Shown here: positions 27,555 through 35,593 of the stretch, piece after piece
How positions within the stretch are numbered: position 1 is the stretch's first letter
How the letters are laid out: each line of letters begins with the position of its first letter
Assembly: GCF_004405105.1 (NCBI RefSeq)
Contig: NZ_SORW01000008.1
Span: forward strand, 32,959 to 96,958
Direction of reading: 5' to 3'
Origin: Jeotgalibacillus sp. R-1-5s-1
GTDB taxonomy: Bacteria > Bacillota > Bacilli > Bacillales > Jeotgalibacillaceae
DNA length: 64,000 nt
The notes under the pieces: model-generated
What the model saw: only the letters and a program-made list of their open reading frames with translations
What the model was told of the DNA's origin: nothing
Database searches by the model: none
Program-made: the position numbers and the translations under genes

Positions 27555-28502
27555 ATGTCTGAAACCATAAAAAGTGATGAAAAAAAAGAAACAGAATGGA
27601 AAGAAGGAGAGCAGAACCGTCATCTTGCGGATATGACTGAAGCTGTACATAGATCAGGCAGAGAAGGGAATTATCAATCATTTTCCGGATTTGTTCAGGA
27701 AGTGCTAAAACGTTTTACGCAAAGTGAAACAACCGGACTTGGTGCTCAGCTCGCCTATTTTTTCCTGTTATCCCTTTTTCCTTTGCTGATATTTGCCATG
27801 GCGCTCCTTCCTTATCTGCCAATTACGCAGCAGGATATGCTGAATATTTTTGCGCAATTTGCACCTGGTGAGACAATGACTTTAATCGAGTCTACAGTCT
27901 CAGAGGTTGCAACCGGTCAGAGCGCAGGATTGTTGTCAATTGGTCTCTTAGGAACACTGTGGTCAGCATCGAACGGAATGAATGCATTAATGCGCTCATT
28001 TAATCATGCCTATGAAGTTCACGAAACCAGACCTTTCTATATCGCAAGAGGCATGGCTGTTGTCTGGACCATTGTGATGGTTCTCATTGTCGTTGTTGCG
28101 CTTCTGCTTCCAATCTTTGGTCAACAGATTGGTGAGGTGATCTTTGCAGCCTTCGGCATGGACGAACAGTTCCTGACGATCTGGAATGCAGTACGCTTTG
28201 GCATTACGCCATTTGTATTACTCGTTGCATTCACAGGCCTCTATGCGTTCGTACCAAACGTAAGCATCCGATTTATTTCCGTGCTCCCGGGAGCAATCTT
28301 TGCAACAGTCGGCTGGCTGATCACATCCTTCCTGTTTGCATTTTATGTAGGGAATTTCGGTAATTACTCGTCAACCTACGGAAGCGTCGGGGGTATTATC
28401 GTTCTGATGATCTGGCTGTATTTATCCGGCATCATTATCATGGTCGGCGCGCAGATCAATGCCACAATGGCTGCGAAAAGAAGACATCGTACAGGATCTT
28501 AA
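27555..28502 (+). CDS. yfkH: YihY/BrkB family integral membrane protein YfkH
   Basis: A 315-residue protein with a polar N-terminus of about 55 residues and six membrane segments. Family motifs: GLGAQLAYFFLLSLFPLLIF, LLGTLWSASNGMNALMRSFNHAYEV, SIRFISVLPGAIFATVGWL and YGSVGGIIVLMIWLYLSGIIIMVGAQINA. The old annotation as RNase BN is incorrect for this family; its transport or other role is unsettled. AGGAGG precedes the ATG. It is the last gene of the yfkJ operon. Confidence 0.9.
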   Translation: MSETIKSDEKKETEWKEGEQNRHLADMTEAVHRSGREGNYQSFSGFVQEVLKRFTQSETTGLGAQLAYFFLLSLFPLLIFAMALLPYLPITQQDMLNIFAQFAPGETMTLIESTVSEVATGQSAGLLSIGLLGTLWSASNGMNALMRSFNHAYEVHETRPFYIARGMAVVWTIVMVLIVVVALLLPIFGQQIGEVIFAAFGMDEQFLTIWNAVRFGITPFVLLVAFTGLYAFVPNVSIRFISVLPGAIFATVGWLITSFLFAFYVGNFGNYSSTYGSVGGIIVLMIWLYLSGIIIMVGAQINATMAAKRRHRTGS

Positions 28503-28525
28503 ATAATGCCGTATAGTATAAAACC

Positions 28526-28550
28526 GTGCCGGTTCATTCCTTCGCTTTAC
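28526..28550. repeat. Fragment of the palindromic repeat (one half-arm)
   Basis: GTGCCGGTTCATTCC followed by TTCGCTTTAC is the left arm plus first core bases of the repeat; the other half is missing. The arm resembles that of the copy at 30834. Confidence 0.5.
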
Positions 28551-28607
28551 TTGAAATATAATCAATACGAGTGGTTGCTCTAACCACTCTAAACATTTTC
28601 AACACAG

Positions 28608-28642
28608 AAAAAGATGCTGACATAAATATCAGCATCTTTTTT
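28608..28642. terminator. Bidirectional terminator between yfkH and the metal ATPase
   Basis: Stem AAAAAGATGCTGA / TCAGCATCTTTTT with an AT-rich loop, serving two convergent genes. Confidence 0.9.
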
Positions 28643-28645
28643 ATA

Positions 28646-30565
28646 TCAGCTTTTTAACAGGCGCAAGCCGTTTAAGATCACCAGAATGGTACTGCCTTCA
28701 TGGCCAATGACGCCCAGAGGCAGATCAACTGCCTGAAACAGATTTGAGACAACGAGAATTGTGATGACTGAAAGACTGAAAACAATATTCTGTTTGACAA
28801 TGCTGTGCATTTTACGGGACAGTCTGATCGCTTCGGCAATCTTAGGTAGGTCGTTTTTAACGAGTACGACATCAGCTGTTTCAAGCGCGGCATCTGATCC
28901 TGCACCCATTGCAACACCGACAGTTGCAGTAGCAAGAGCTGGTGCATCGTTAATTCCGTCCCCGACCATGGCAATTGACTGAAATTCTGCTTTCAGCTTT
29001 TTAATTTCTTCCACTTTCATTTCTGGAAGACACTCTGCTTTATACTGGTCAACACCAGTTTCTTTCATAATGGTTCTTGCCGTTGAATCGCTGTCCCCTG
29101 TGAGCATAATGGTTCTGATACCTAAGGACTTGAGATATTTGATTGCTTCGATCGTTTGTGGACGGACCTGATCTTTCAGGGCAATATAACTGAGCACTGT
29201 TCCATTTTTCTCAATGAAAACAATGGTTTTTCCTTCAAGAGAATATTTTTCAGGAGTCCCATGGTCAAAGGTTTTTTTCAGGTCCGGTGAAAACCAGTCT
29301 GCTTTTCCAATTCTCCATTGATCCCCGTTAAAGGTTGCTTTAAGACCGAAGCCAGTTACATCTTCAACCGATTCAGGCTTTTTAAACGAGACAGCGTGCT
29401 GACGTTCTGCATAGGAAGCAATGGCCTGGGCGAGGGGATGGTTGGACTGTTTTTCAATACTTGCCACAGCTGCAACGATCTCCTGCTTATCCTGATCCTG
29501 TCGGATATACCAGTTTGTTACCTCGGGTTTCCCTTGTGTTAATGTTCCTGTTTTATCAAAAGCGATCGCTTTAATGGTAGTCAGATTCTCAAGATGGACC
29601 CCACCTTTAAAAAGAATGCCCTTCTTCGCTCCGTTTGAAATGGCGCTAAGACTCGCGGGCATAATGGAAGCAACTAACGCACAAGGGGAAGCGACCACTA
29701 ATAAGACCATAGCTCTGTAGAAAGTCTCCTCATAACTCCAGCCAAAAGCCAGGTAGGGAAGAAAAAGCATGATCCCGGTAAACAATAGAACACCTTTTAC
29801 ATAAGTGCCTTCAAACCGTTCAATAAACAATTGGGAAGGCGGCTTTTCACTTTGTGCAGACTGAACGAGTTCAATGATTTTCTGGAACATGGTTTCATCA
29901 CTTTTTTTAGTGACCTTTATTTCAATCAGTCCGGTCAGGTTCACCGTACCCGCCATAACCTGCATCTCCTTGTCTTTTGAAACCGGAATGGATTCCCCGG
30001 TAAAAGCAGCTTCATCAATTGTCGTTCTCCCACTCAGTATGATTCCATCAGCAGGTACCCTTTCACCAGGCCTGACAATGATCTGGTCCCCTGGTTCAAG
30101 CGAGTCCGCAGAAACCTTACGTTCAACGCCATTTTCGACAATCCAGGCTTCCTGCGGCTGCAGATCCATCAGGGAAGAAATCTCATTCCTGCTCTTATTC
30201 ATCGTATACGTTTCAAGTGCCCCGCTTAAAGCAAAAATGAAGATCAGAATAGCGCCTTCAGTCCAGTAGCCGATGATCGCTGCACCAGTTGCAGCTGTAA
30301 TCATTAGCAGTTCCACATTCAGCTTTTTATCTTTCAGTGTTGCCTGAATCCCTTCGATGGCTTTATGATACCCACCTATAACATAAGCAGATAAATAAAG
30401 AACAACAGAAAGTACGTTTAAATCTGCCCTCATCAGCAGCCAGGCAATCATGATCAGCAGCCCGCTCGTTAATGCCATGATTAATTCAATATGTCTGAGG
30501 AGCAAGGAGTGTTCATCATTTGATAGCTGAGCTGGCCTTGGTAATGCATGAGCGGTGCTTCTCAT
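28646..30565 (-). CDS. pfeT: P1B-4-type heavy-metal efflux ATPase (PfeT/ZosA-like)
   Basis: A 639-residue metal-pumping ATPase without an N-terminal metal-binding domain. Features in order: actuator loop with FTGES, transmembrane SPC motif (VVASPCALVAS) instead of CPC, phosphorylation site DKTGTLTQGKPE, hinge MVGDGINDAPALA, and HEGS in the last membrane pair (VIGHEGSTILVI). SPC plus HEGS marks the P1B-4 class, which includes B. subtilis PfeT (iron(II) efflux, formerly ZosA). The ATG at 30565 has AAAGGATG upstream; an extra 15 codons before it are less likely. A PerR-box-like site lies about 110 bases upstream. Confidence 0.85.
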   Translation of the reverse strand: MRSTAHALPRPAQLSNDEHSLLLRHIELIMALTSGLLIMIAWLLMRADLNVLSVVLYLSAYVIGGYHKAIEGIQATLKDKKLNVELLMITAATGAAIIGYWTEGAILIFIFALSGALETYTMNKSRNEISSLMDLQPQEAWIVENGVERKVSADSLEPGDQIIVRPGERVPADGIILSGRTTIDEAAFTGESIPVSKDKEMQVMAGTVNLTGLIEIKVTKKSDETMFQKIIELVQSAQSEKPPSQLFIERFEGTYVKGVLLFTGIMLFLPYLAFGWSYEETFYRAMVLLVVASPCALVASIMPASLSAISNGAKKGILFKGGVHLENLTTIKAIAFDKTGTLTQGKPEVTNWYIRQDQDKQEIVAAVASIEKQSNHPLAQAIASYAERQHAVSFKKPESVEDVTGFGLKATFNGDQWRIGKADWFSPDLKKTFDHGTPEKYSLEGKTIVFIEKNGTVLSYIALKDQVRPQTIEAIKYLKSLGIRTIMLTGDSDSTARTIMKETGVDQYKAECLPEMKVEEIKKLKAEFQSIAMVGDGINDAPALATATVGVAMGAGSDAALETADVVLVKNDLPKIAEAIRLSRKMHSIVKQNIVFSLSVITILVVSNLFQAVDLPLGVIGHEGSTILVILNGLRLLKS

Positions 30566-30674
30566 TAAACCACATCCTTTTTTAGAATTGAGAAGAAGAA
30601 TCAAAATCAATTGTCCTTAAAAATAGCGAAAGCTGCTGTCACAGACAGCAGCGGAAAAACGTGGGATGTATTTG

Positions 30675-30689
30675 TTTACATTATTATAA
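30675..30689 (-). promoter_or_regulatory. PerR-box-like operator upstream of the metal ATPase
   Basis: On the minus strand TTATAATAATGTAAA matches 11 of 14 defined bases of the PerR box (TTATAATnATTATAA), with a perfect left half that also supplies a TATAAT -10 hexamer. A second, poorer half-matching sequence lies about 25 bases farther upstream. Confidence 0.5.
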
Positions 30690-30833
30690 CACTTTTCTGA
30701 AAATTATTCTAATGTAAATAAACAAATTTTAGAAAACTAGTTGTATAGTTTTGGGAGGTCTTTAAATAGTTGTTTGATCTTATGAAAGGTTAACACTTAT
30801 CTGAAGAGCTATTGGTTAAATTTAAGTACAAAA

Positions 30834-31012
30834 GTGCCGGGGAATTCCGTAGCTGGACATCAGGAAAAGCGGAGGCGACTCGTCCAGCCCCGACAAGCAT
30901 AAGGCGAAGATGAAAAGAGGGCTGATCTTTGCCCTCGTTCAGCTTTGACTTATGACCTCGAGGGGCTAGTCGCTGGAGCTGGACAAGGGAAAGCGAAGGA
31001 ATGCTCCGGCAC
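30834..31012. repeat. Palindromic repeat copy 6, module B form
   Basis: The outer arms GTGCCGGGGAATTCC and GGAATGCTCCGGCAC pair with two mismatches. The usual core A is almost gone; instead the nested module B fills the element (GCGACTCGTCCAGCCCC, GACAAGCATAAGGCGAAGATG, GAGGGC / GCCCTC, CTTTGACTTATGACC, GAGGGGCTAGTCGC), ending with GGAAAGCGAAGG. The region from 30.61 to 31.03 kb holds no gene. Confidence 0.85.
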
Positions 31013-31033
31013 GATTAATGAAAATATTCCTGG

Positions 31034-32212
31034 TTATTTTGAAGCCTGATACACTCTCTTTTTCTGAAAGGAGAAGGCAACTAAGCAGAGACAGATGGTC
31101 AGTAACAGGAAGGTGATGAAATAGAAAAAGCCATCTGTTAAAAACTCGATGATCAAGCCTCCAAGAACCGGTCCGCCTATGCTGCCAAGACTGAAGGCAA
31201 TACCGCACATAATGTTTCCAGCCGGGAGAAGCTGTTTTGGCAAAAGGTCTGTCATATAGCTGATCCCAAGCGAGAAGGTTGAACCGGTTGCCATTCCAGC
31301 GATAAAAAATGCCGCGATCAAACCGACTGTTGAGTTTCCAGCCATTCCGGCAAATATAAAACTGATTGCTCCGACAAAAAGAGCAGCTAACAGCGTTTTG
31401 TGTCGGCCGATTTTGTCGCTGATCACCCCGAGCGGAAGCTGAAATACGATGGCTCCGATTGAAAAAGCCGGCAGAATATAGGCAATAGCACTAGAATCAA
31501 TACCATTACGAATCGCATAAATCGGAAAGTTCCCGTGAAGAGAGGCTTCGAGAAATCCGTAGCTTAGCGGGGGCAAAAACGCGACCCATGCGTATTTCCA
31601 AACTTTCCGGAAACGTCTGATCGTGCCAAGAAAGGAAGCAGATCCGGTATCGCCCTGTTCAGGAAATTCATTTCTCAAAAGAAAAACAAAGCCCCATGTG
31701 ATAAAGGTTAAAATACCCGATACAAAAAACGGAAGTGACGGGCTGATATCTATGAGAGAACTCATGGCAGGTCCTATGGCGAAACCAAGTGAGAAAAACA
31801 ATCCGTAGATGGCAATGTTACGCCCACGCCTTTTTTCGCTTGAAAATGAAGTGATCCATGTCTGAGTGGACAAATGCAGCATTTGATCACCGACACCAAT
31901 GAGCAGCCTGAGAACAAACCAGAACCAGAAGGACTGCCACAGTGGAAAAGCGAGTAAAGATAATCCTACTGTCATTCCACCGACTATAATCAGCGGTTTA
32001 TAGCCGAACCTCCTTAAAGGAGCCTCCATTAGCGGGGAAGCGATTAATATTCCTATATAAATCCCCGTTGCATGCAGGCCGTTCATAAAGGAGGAAACAC
32101 CGTCCTGCTCGAGGATAATAGCGATTAAAGGTAATAACATACCTTGAGAAAAACCTGAAATCGCAACGATTCCAACAAGGATCCAGAATCGTATAGCTGG
32201 TGAAACATACAT
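31034..32212 (-). CDS. Major facilitator superfamily transporter (YfkF type)
   Basis: A 392-residue 12-helix MFS protein. Motifs typical of drug/sugar-efflux MFS are visible, such as PLGVISDKIGRHKTLL between helices and the weaker N-terminal counterpart PLMEAPLRRFGYKPLI. The ATG at 32212 with AGGAG 8 bases upstream is preferred to an in-frame ATG 7 codons earlier. By context (next to yfkH and the yfkAB gene) it corresponds to yfkF of B. subtilis. The substrate is unknown. Confidence 0.82.
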   Translation of the reverse strand: MYVSPAIRFWILVGIVAISGFSQGMLLPLIAIILEQDGVSSFMNGLHATGIYIGILIASPLMEAPLRRFGYKPLIIVGGMTVGLSLLAFPLWQSFWFWFVLRLLIGVGDQMLHLSTQTWITSFSSEKRRGRNIAIYGLFFSLGFAIGPAMSSLIDISPSLPFFVSGILTFITWGFVFLLRNEFPEQGDTGSASFLGTIRRFRKVWKYAWVAFLPPLSYGFLEASLHGNFPIYAIRNGIDSSAIAYILPAFSIGAIVFQLPLGVISDKIGRHKTLLAALFVGAISFIFAGMAGNSTVGLIAAFFIAGMATGSTFSLGISYMTDLLPKQLLPAGNIMCGIAFSLGSIGGPVLGGLIIEFLTDGFFYFITFLLLTICLCLVAFSFQKKRVYQASK

Positions 32213-32327
32213 AACCAAAACTCCTGACATCATAATTGTACTTGTATAAGCAGATCAATCGTGTTTCTGAATGCACAACGATATAATCTTACTATAATTA
32301 GTGTCAATTAAGAAGGAGCTGGATCAA

Positions 32328-32711
32328 ATGGAATTTAAAATGAAAGAAGGCGGCTTCACGGCTGATTTTGAGTATGGTGAGCTGCACGTATCAGGAAACG
32401 AAGAATATGGATTTCGTCCTTATCAGCTGCTTGTATCTTCAGTGGCGGTTTGCAGCGGGGGAGTATTAAGAAGTGTGTTGGAGAAAATGAGAATGTCATT
32501 TTCCGATATCAATGTAAAAGCAGACGTTGAGCGAAATGAAAATGAAGCAAATCGTGTAGAAAAGATTCACCTGCATTTTGTTCTGACAGGAAAAGATCTC
32601 AATGAAGACAAAGTGAAAAAAGCGCTGGAATTAACACGCAAAAACTGTTCTATGGTTCAATCGGTGAAGGATAGTATTGAAGTCACAGAGAGCTTCGAAA
32701 TTAAGGCATAA
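32328..32711 (+). CDS. OsmC family protein
   Basis: A 127-residue OsmC-like protein with the two characteristic cysteines (SVAVCSGGVL and RKNCSMVQSV) of peroxide-reducing Ohr/OsmC enzymes. The ATG at 32328 with AAGGAG upstream was taken rather than a GTG nine codons earlier. It may reduce organic hydroperoxides or reactive sulfur species; the substrate is not determined. It is divergent from the MFS gene and monocistronic with its own terminator. Confidence 0.85.
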   Translation: MEFKMKEGGFTADFEYGELHVSGNEEYGFRPYQLLVSSVAVCSGGVLRSVLEKMRMSFSDINVKADVERNENEANRVEKIHLHFVLTGKDLNEDKVKKALELTRKNCSMVQSVKDSIEVTESFEIKA

Positions 32712-32712
32712 C

Positions 32713-32756
32713 AAAAACCCGGTTTGTTCTTTTAATAAAGAATAAACCGGGTTTTT
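32713..32756. terminator. Bidirectional terminator after the OsmC gene
   Basis: Long stem AAAAACCCGGTTT / AAACCGGGTTTTT with an extra inner pairing (TTCTTT / AAAGAA). It could also stop the short minus-strand transcript started at the promoter near 32.9 kb. Confidence 0.92.
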
Positions 32757-32885
32757 ATGGTATTCGACTTTCAATTAATATCTCCATAAAATCGCACTAT
32801 TTTATTTTAGCGCTTCTCATCACTCTCCTCCCGCAGGATTGTTTTGAATGATCTGAAGCAACCCTCCTTTTGATTTTCTAATGCG

Positions 32886-32926
32886 AGTATAGCACTTAAT
32901 CTGAATTGTGTAAATATTCAGATTAA
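32886..32926 (-). promoter_or_regulatory. Orphan sigma-A promoter overlapped by a perfect inverted-repeat operator
   Basis: On the minus strand: TTTACA (32909-32914), a 17-base spacer and TATACT (32886-32891). A perfect 11-bp inverted repeat with a 9-base spacer (TTAATCTGAAT at 32896-32906 and ATTCAGATTAA at 32916-32926) covers the -35 region. Downstream there is an AAAGGAGGG site but only very short frames (for example MRSAKIK at the TGATG overlap). Transcription would stop at the terminator near 32.71 kb, giving about 165 bases. Confidence 0.65.
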
Positions 32927-32968
32927 ATGTTTTTTAAAATGAGGAAAAGGTCCTTGTCATTGAAAGCC

Positions 32969-33083
32969 GGACCGGACTCATCCTTCGCTTTCCGCGGCCG
33001 CGCGGTGAGCCAGTTAGTGCTTCGCACTAAGCTGTCTCACCTGTCGCTTCTCTGCCGCAGGAGTCTACGGATGAGTCCGGTCC
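32969..33083. repeat. Palindromic repeat family, copy 7
   Basis: Exact arms GGACCGGACTCATCC / GGATGAGTCCGGTCC with the intact core (TTCGCTTTCCGCGGCC, GCGCGGTGAGCC, GTGCTTCGCAC hairpin, GTCTCACCTGTCGC, TGCCGCAGGAGTCT). The following 33.09-33.26 kb is gene-free. Confidence 0.92.
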
Positions 33084-33263
33084 TGGGGAAGTTAATACTC
33101 ATTTTCTTAAGAGGATGGGTATTGACGATTGCTAATAAGGGGATGAGTCTCTTGGACAGATGTTGATAGTTTTAGTAATCATGTCAATGAAGAACAAGTT
33201 TGTGTTGATAAGGGCAGCGATGATGTCGATTGCAAAAATTCTCGAAATGTTCCTGACAAAATC

Positions 33264-33298
33264 AAAAAAACGACCAGCTTTTGCTGATCAGTTTTTTG
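33264..33298 (-). terminator. Terminator overlapping the end of yfkAB
   Basis: Hairpin around CTGATCAGC, AAAA, GCTGGTCG followed by seven Ts on the minus strand; the yfkAB stop codon TGA lies within the stem. Confidence 0.6.
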
Positions 33299-34412
33299 AA
33301 AGGAGTGCTGTGCGTTTTGTGAAGTCGGTGTCTTTATAGTACATGTCTTTTACAAGCAGGTTTGGACCGAGACAGCTGACGGCTGGACAGTGGCAGTTGA
33401 TGGAGGCTGCATCTTTAGTAGTAAGCCATTTTTCGAAAATATCAGGTAGTCTGTCTGTTTGGATATTACCGAGTGCCGGCGTGTTGTTGAAATCGGTCAC
33501 GATCACGTCTCCGTCAAAGACATTTACATTAAGACGGGAGCGGCCATCCGGGTCGTTGCGGACTGTGACATTTTTTTCATTATAAAGTCTCTTAAGGAGT
33601 GCCTGGTCTTCTTCGGATGTATTGCAAGCATAAAAAGGAAGAGTCCCGAACAGCATCCATGTGTTCTTATCACGGATATCAAGCAGGTGTTCAATCGCTT
33701 CGCGTGTTTCTTTTAGCGAGAGTGTTTCAAGTGATTCTGCGAACGAGCTTGGATACATCGGATGAATCTCGTGACGTGCACATTTCATGTCATCCACAAC
33801 TTCCCGGTGAATTCTTTCGATGTGTGGAAGTGTTTTTTTGTTCAACATCGTTTCAGCTGATACCATGATCCCTTCGCTGCTCAAAGCACGGCTGTTTTCG
33901 ATCATTCTTGTAAACAGGGCTTCACGCTGCGCTTCAGTCGGCTTACGTTCCATCATGGCAAATCCGGTTTGCACAAATTCTTCAACCGTTCCCCAGTTGT
34001 GAGAGATATGTAATACATCCAGGTAAGGAATAATTGGATCGTAACGATGAAGATCAAGCGTCAGGTTTGAGTTGATTTGTGTTCTCACACCGCGTTCATG
34101 TGCGTAACGAAGGAGCGGAACGACAGTGTTTTCTACAGACTTCTTGGACATCATCGGCTCCCCTCCGGTAATGCTGAGCGTTCGAAGGTGTTCAATTTCA
34201 TCCAGACGGCGTAAAATCATATTCATATCCAGCGTTTCCGGATCCTTGTGGGAAAGCGTATGACCCACGGCACAGTGAGCACATCTCATATTACAAAGAG
34301 TCGTTGTCGTAAACTCCACATTGGATAAAGTCAGCTTTCCGAAATCCTTTATATCTTCGTAGGCTTCCCATGGATCATAGGAAGGCGTAATCGGTTGTTT
34401 TAACGTTGTCAT
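33288..34412 (-). CDS. yfkAB: Radical SAM/CxCxxxxC motif protein YfkAB
   Basis: A 374-residue radical-SAM enzyme. The iron-sulfur motif is CNMRCAHC (Cx3Cx2C), followed by the ITGGEPMM SAM-binding loop. The C-terminal CHCPAVSC gives the second cysteine motif that names the family. ATG at 34412 with AAAGGAAG upstream was preferred to a TTG eight codons earlier. In B. subtilis the homologous yfkA and yfkB are one gene in most strains. The reaction is not known; the auxiliary cysteine motif suggests peptide or protein modification. Confidence 0.9.
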   Translation of the reverse strand: MTTLKQPITPSYDPWEAYEDIKDFGKLTLSNVEFTTTTLCNMRCAHCAVGHTLSHKDPETLDMNMILRRLDEIEHLRTLSITGGEPMMSKKSVENTVVPLLRYAHERGVRTQINSNLTLDLHRYDPIIPYLDVLHISHNWGTVEEFVQTGFAMMERKPTEAQREALFTRMIENSRALSSEGIMVSAETMLNKKTLPHIERIHREVVDDMKCARHEIHPMYPSSFAESLETLSLKETREAIEHLLDIRDKNTWMLFGTLPFYACNTSEEDQALLKRLYNEKNVTVRNDPDGRSRLNVNVFDGDVIVTDFNNTPALGNIQTDRLPDIFEKWLTTKDAASINCHCPAVSCLGPNLLVKDMYYKDTDFTKRTALLSKN

Positions 34413-34545
34413 ATCTTTTTCTTCCTTTCTTAACAAAGGTTAGTATGAAAACAAAACGCTATAATGTCAATGAACATTCATGGAAAAGTTGCACAACGAA
34501 TCCGAATCCGTTACGATAATGGAGGATTTGAAAGGAGGGGCAAAT

Positions 34546-34728
34546 ATGGGTAATGCCATTCATGATAATGACTCACAGGTGCTTTATCTAAAACAGCGTT
34601 TATCGATGTTTTTGGAAGTACTTGAGTCAGTAGACCCTGAAAGTACTGATTTGGAAGACATTGATCGTATGATTCAGATGGTAGATGATTTGGAATTAAA
34701 AGTACAGCAGTTCAAGAAATCTGAGTAA
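34546..34728 (+). CDS. SE1561 family small protein
   Basis: A 60-residue acidic helical protein found across Bacillales (SE1561 family), with the conserved VLYLKQRLSMFLEVLESVDPE and DIDRMIQMVDDLE. The ATG at 34546 with GAAAGGAGG upstream is the clear start; 22 more in-frame residues upstream are not supported. It is divergent from yfkAB. The function is unknown. Confidence 0.8.
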   Translation: MGNAIHDNDSQVLYLKQRLSMFLEVLESVDPESTDLEDIDRMIQMVDDLELKVQQFKKSE

Positions 34729-34754
34729 CTGCTTGATATGAATATGTAAAGATG

Positions 34755-34787
34755 ACCGCATGAATGGATCACATTTGTGCGGTTTTT
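34755..34787 (+). terminator. Terminator of the SE1561-family gene
   Basis: ACCGCA / TGCGGT outer stem plus inner GAATG / CATT pairing, then a T run. Confidence 0.65.
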
Positions 34788-34797
34788 ATGATGAAAC

Positions 34798-34920
34798 CGG
34801 GCTGAATCCATCCTTCGCTTTCCTTTGTCTAGCTCCAACGGCTAGCCAGCTAATGCTTGGCATTACGCTGTCTCACCTGTCGCTTCACTGCCGCAGGAGT
34901 CTATGTATGGCACCTGTCCT
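34798..34920. repeat. Palindromic repeat family, copy 8 (chimeric, decayed)
   Basis: The left side reads CATCCTTCGCTTTCC then TTTGTCTAGCTCCAACGG, which is the end of module B in reverse. It is followed by the core A right half (GCTAGCCAGC, hairpin, GTCTCACCTGTCGC, GCCGCAGGAGTCTATG). The outer arms no longer pair well. Confidence 0.75.
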
Positions 34921-34997
34921 CCTTGAGAAATATAATCTTTTTCTTTACAAATAGAATGTTCTATATAAAACCATTCAAAGCTTTGAATCTCTCTGTA

Positions 34998-35088
34998 TGA
35001 CGCGAATCAAGTTCAATTATGAGCACAACCTTCTCCGCGTCACTCTGTCTTTCTTTAAAAAAGAAATTAATGGTCACTTTATCTGAGG
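34998..35088. repeat. Duplicated flank, unit 1
   Basis: About 91 bases starting TGACGCGAATCAAG and ending CACTTTATCTGAGGG recur with few changes at 35278-35371. The first part forms its own hairpin (TGACGCG / CGCGTCA). A palindrome copy begins at the end of the unit. No gene is present. Confidence 0.85.
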
Positions 35089-35200
35089 GGCGGGGCACAT
35101 CCGCAGACTCCTGTGGCGGAAAGGGTCAGGTGAAACCGACTGTGCGAAGCGCAGGCGGGTTCACCGCCCGGCCACGGAAAGCGGAGGATGTGCCCCGCCC
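35088..35200. repeat. Palindromic repeat family, copy 9
   Basis: Exact arms GGGCGGGGCACATCC / GGATGTGCCCCGCCC around the reverse-oriented core (AGACTCCTGTGGCGG, AAAGGGTCAGGTGAAACC, apical hairpin, GGTTCACCGCCCGGCC, GGAAAGCGGAGG). Confidence 0.92.
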
Positions 35201-35277
35201 TGGATCCTTATAGAGTTATCAAATAAATGGGTAGAGTAGCTAAATATACTAAAAGAGTTTTCAAATATGCTCCTGCT

Positions 35278-35371
35278 TGACGCGAATCAAGCTCAACTAA
35301 CAGCACAACCTTCTCCGCGTCACTCTGTTATTCCTTACAAAAAGAAAAATAATGGTCACTTTATCTGAGGG
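35278..35371. repeat. Duplicated flank, unit 2
   Basis: The second copy of the flank found at 34998-35088, offset by about 280 bases; the shared stretches include GCACAACCTTCTCCGCGTCA and AATGGTCACTTTATCTGAGG. It leads into the next palindrome copy in the same way. Confidence 0.85.
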
Positions 35372-35479
35372 CCGGATTCCCCCGTAGACTCCTATGGCGG
35401 AAAGGGACAGGTGAAACCGATGTGCGCAGCACAGCGGGTTCACCGCCCGGCCATGGAAAGCGAAGGGGGAATCCGGCCC
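35369..35479. repeat. Palindromic repeat family, copy 10
   Basis: Exact arms GGGCCGGATTCCCCC / GGGGGAATCCGGCCC with the same core orientation as copy 9 (AGACTCCTATGGCGG, AAAGGGACAGGTGAAACC, GGTTCACCGCCCGGCC, GGAAAGCGAAGG). Its arms differ from those of copy 9 despite the duplicated flank. Confidence 0.92.
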
Positions 35480-35593
35480 GGCTATTCATATAAAAAACCT
35501 CAATATGAAGTAACCGTTTACAATCCCCCTTTTATTCGTTAAAGCGCCGGGTTATAATGGAATCGTTGATTTTATTGGGAGGGGACTACATAG

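Noticed and set aside
35019..35213. Open reading frames inside the palindromes (also near 8388, 11173, 32927, 34760, 55545 and 57045)
   Set aside because: They are artefacts of GC-rich palindromic DNA; similar frames recur in each copy, without ribosome sites.
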